From Sulfurimonas sp. (GTDB lineage Bacteria; Campylobacterota; Campylobacteria; Campylobacterales; Sulfurimonadaceae): 64,000 nucleotides of DNA. Below the pieces are notes generated by a model that saw only the letters and a program-made list of their open reading frames with translations, had not been told where the DNA came from and ran no database searches. The stretch lies in assembly GCF_029027405.1 (NCBI RefSeq), contig NZ_CP093396.1:682001-746000 (forward strand), given 5' to 3'. Positions 62,333 through 64,000 of this stretch are shown one piece after another; position 1 is the stretch's first letter; the number at the start of each line of letters is the position of its first letter. A program made the position numbers and the translations under genes.

Positions 62333-64000
62333 GAATTACCAAAGTTGATCCAAAAAATGGATATGTTGACAAAAACAGATTTAGAAAATGCAGGGTATAG
62401 ATGTGTCTCGCGTGGTGGTAATGAGGTTCTTATTGAAGATTTCTTGTATGTTATGCTTGAAAATCCTAAAAGTGTTTTAAATGCTGTACTTACTCAATAC
62501 GATATTTCACAACAAAAGATGCAAGAAGCTCTTCAGCATGGTGTAAAAATTAGTTCAAGTGAGAGTGCTAGTCCCGTTTTATCACCTCTTTTAATTACAT
62601 GGCTTGAAGATGCTTATATCATCTCTCATGTAACCTTAGAGGTATTAGAGATTAGTGAAACAGCACTTATTTTGTCTATTTTTGATAACGCATCTCGTTA
62701 TGCTAATACTTCATATTTTAAATTATTTGCAGATGTTTCTATAAAGGAAGTTAAATCACTTTTAGAAGGACTCAATAGTGCGGCAATTGAAAAGATAACA
62801 GCGACACAAAAAGGAAATTTATCCATAGCGAATGAATTGGAAAAATATACGACCAACTTAACTCAGCAAGCGATGGACGGAAAAATAGACCCTGTCTTAT
62901 GTAGAGATGAGGAAATTAAACAAGCAATCGATATTGTTCTCCGTCGTAGAAAAAACAATCCTATTTTAGTTGGTGAAGCTGGTGTAGGTAAAACAGCAAT
63001 TGTAGAAGGACTTGCACTTAAAATAGTCAACAAAGATGTACCTGACTATCTTTATAATGCACAGATTCTTTCGCTTGATTTAGGGGCACTTCAAGCTGGT
63101 GCTAGCGTTAAAGGTGAGTTCGAAAGACGTCTTCAAGCTGTAATTAAAGAGATTCAAAATAGTGCTGAATTTATTATTTTATTTATTGATGAGGCTCATA
63201 CTTTAATTGGGGCAGGGGGAAATGAAGGTGGATCAGATGCCGCAAATATTTTAAAACCTGCTCTGGCTCGTGGGAATCTTAGAACAATAGCAGCAACTAC
63301 ATGGCTAGAGTATCGAAAGTATTTTGAAAAAGATCCAGCACTGTCTCGTCGTTTTCAGAAAATTGACCTTATGGAACCTAGTGTTAATGAAGCGATTACT
63401 ATTTTACGAGGTATTGCGGATAAGTATGAGGATGAGCATAATGTCTACATTGAAGATGAAGCACTAGTAGCGGCTGCTCAACTATCAGCACGCTATATTA
63501 CAGGTCGTCAACTCCCTGACAAGGCAATTGATGTTTTAGATACAGCTTGTGCAAATGTGAAAATATCAAAATCTAATATTCCTTTTGCTCTACAAAAAAT
63601 TCAGAACGAAATTATAATTATTAACCGTACAATAACTTCATATGACAGAGATGCAAAACATGGAGTAAAAGATTACTCTAAAAAAATCAAGATATTAGAG
63701 AAAGAAAAAAAGATACTTGAAAAAGAAGCTAACAAAGTAGAAACTTCTTGGCAAAAGCAAAAAATGCATTTAGAAAAAATCATGCAATTTCGTAAAGAGG
63801 GGAAAGAGACTGAACTTAAAAAAGAACATATTAAATTTAAAGCCTTACAAGAGAAGGGAACTTATATTTTTGAAAATGTTAGTTTTGAACAAGTTGCTGA
63901 AGTCATTGCTTCATGGACAGGAATTCCATTAGGTTCAATGGTGCAGGAACAAACAAAACTTGTATTAAGTTTAGATGAAAAATTAAGAGAAGAAATTATT
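62324..64000 (+). CDS. tssH: Type VI secretion ATPase TssH/ClpV (3' end beyond window)
   Basis: A Clp/Hsp100 AAA+ ATPase that disassembles contracted TssBC sheath. The frame is open from ATG 62324 (ribosome binding site AAGGAAA) to the window end, 559 codons. The ClpV-type N-terminal domain comes first ([20 protein letters not shown]). The first AAA+ module follows, with Walker [14 protein letters not shown] (K223), Walker [17 protein letters not shown], and [29 protein letters not shown]. The coiled-coil middle domain and the start of the second module ([16 protein letters not shown]) close the visible part. The second ATPase site lies outside the window. Confidence 0.95.
   Translation, partial: MKLELPKLIQKMDMLTKTDLENAGYRCVSRGGNEVLIEDFLYVMLENPKSVLNAVLTQYDISQQKMQEALQHGVKISSSESASPVLSPLLITWLEDAYIISHVTLEVLEISETALILSIFDNASRYANTSYFKLFADVSIKEVKSLLEGLNSAAIEKITATQKGNLSIANELEKYTTNLTQQAMDGKIDPVLCRDEEIKQAIDIVLRRRKNNPILVGEAGVGKTAIVEGLALKIVNKDVPDYLYNAQILSLDLGALQAGASVKGEFERRLQAVIKEIQNSAEFIILFIDEAHTLIGAGGNEGGSDAANILKPALARGNLRTIAATTWLEYRKYFEKDPALSRRFQKIDLMEPSVNEAITILRGIADKYEDEHNVYIEDEALVAAAQLSARYITGRQLPDKAIDVLDTACANVKISKSNIPFALQKIQNEIIIINRTITSYDRDAKHGVKDYSKKIKILEKEKKILEKEANKVETSWQKQKMHLEKIMQFRKEGKETELKKEHIKFKALQEKGTYIFENVSFEQVAEVIASWTGIPLGSMVQEQTKLVLSLDEKLREEII

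Overview
The window is AT-rich, almost all coding, and looks like a free-living member of the Campylobacterota (Sulfurimonas/Arcobacter-like). The main evidence is the block secF - small membrane protein - leuS - lptE-like - folC - M23 peptidase - bactofilin - mfd, which matches the gene order of the Helicobacter pylori and Campylobacter jejuni chromosomes. The IAHQWRQPL-type histidine kinase box and a full 2-methylcitrate pathway fit the free-living branch. The genus is an inference.

Layout. (1) 1-12.2 kb: conserved housekeeping and cell-envelope block. It includes an M23 peptidase gene overlapping a bactofilin gene by 100 nt, and a 30-codon ORF fitted exactly between mfd and a ymdB-like gene. 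(2) 12.3-15.8 kb: a hypothetical gene, then a histidine kinase with two solute-binding sensor domains and its OmpR-type regulator, which appears to use a CTG start. (3) 15.9-25.4 kb: a type I secretion locus. It has a TolC-OmpA fusion, an OmpA/thrombospondin-3 protein, an ABC exporter with a C39-like domain, an HlyD adaptor, a LuxR-type regulator, and a short LapA-like surface protein with a TAAG (LapG-type) cleavage motif. (4) 25.4-34.2 kb: a divergent HTH regulator and the prpE-prpB-prpC-acnD-prpF operon for propionate oxidation, with an array of TTGTAC half-sites between them. (5) 34.3-35.0 kb: two small genes, tRNA-Arg(GCG) and tRNA-fMet.

(6) 35.2-50.6 kb, minus strand: a tandem array of very large VasX-like, probably pore-forming type VI secretion effectors. 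The promoter-proximal copy keeps a complete N-terminal PAAR-like domain, the next keeps half of it, the third has none, and the fourth is a deleted remnant split by an IS3-family element. Each of the three long copies is followed by a secreted Sel1-repeat protein (candidate immunity), and a DUF805 membrane protein is also present. The Sel1 genes carry a poly-G tract at the same site (7, 7 and 9 G); the 9-G copy is frameshifted, which suggests phase variation or decay.

(7) 50.8-64.0 kb, plus strand: type VI secretion genes tssA, tssB, tssC, tssE, tssF, tssG and tssH (cut by the window end). Between tssG and tssH sits a cargo of two duplicated Sel1-repeat proteins and a DUF2235 (Tle1-like) lipase effector. 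The cargo is flanked by a perfect 19-bp direct repeat that includes the start codon of the following gene. No hcp, vgrG, tssJ, tssK, tssL or tssM is seen; they may lie beyond the right edge.

The part most likely to be new is the effector/Sel1 array and its apparent mode of growth: tandem duplication, loss of the PAAR end, swapping of the C-terminal half, and a homopolymer in the candidate immunity genes.
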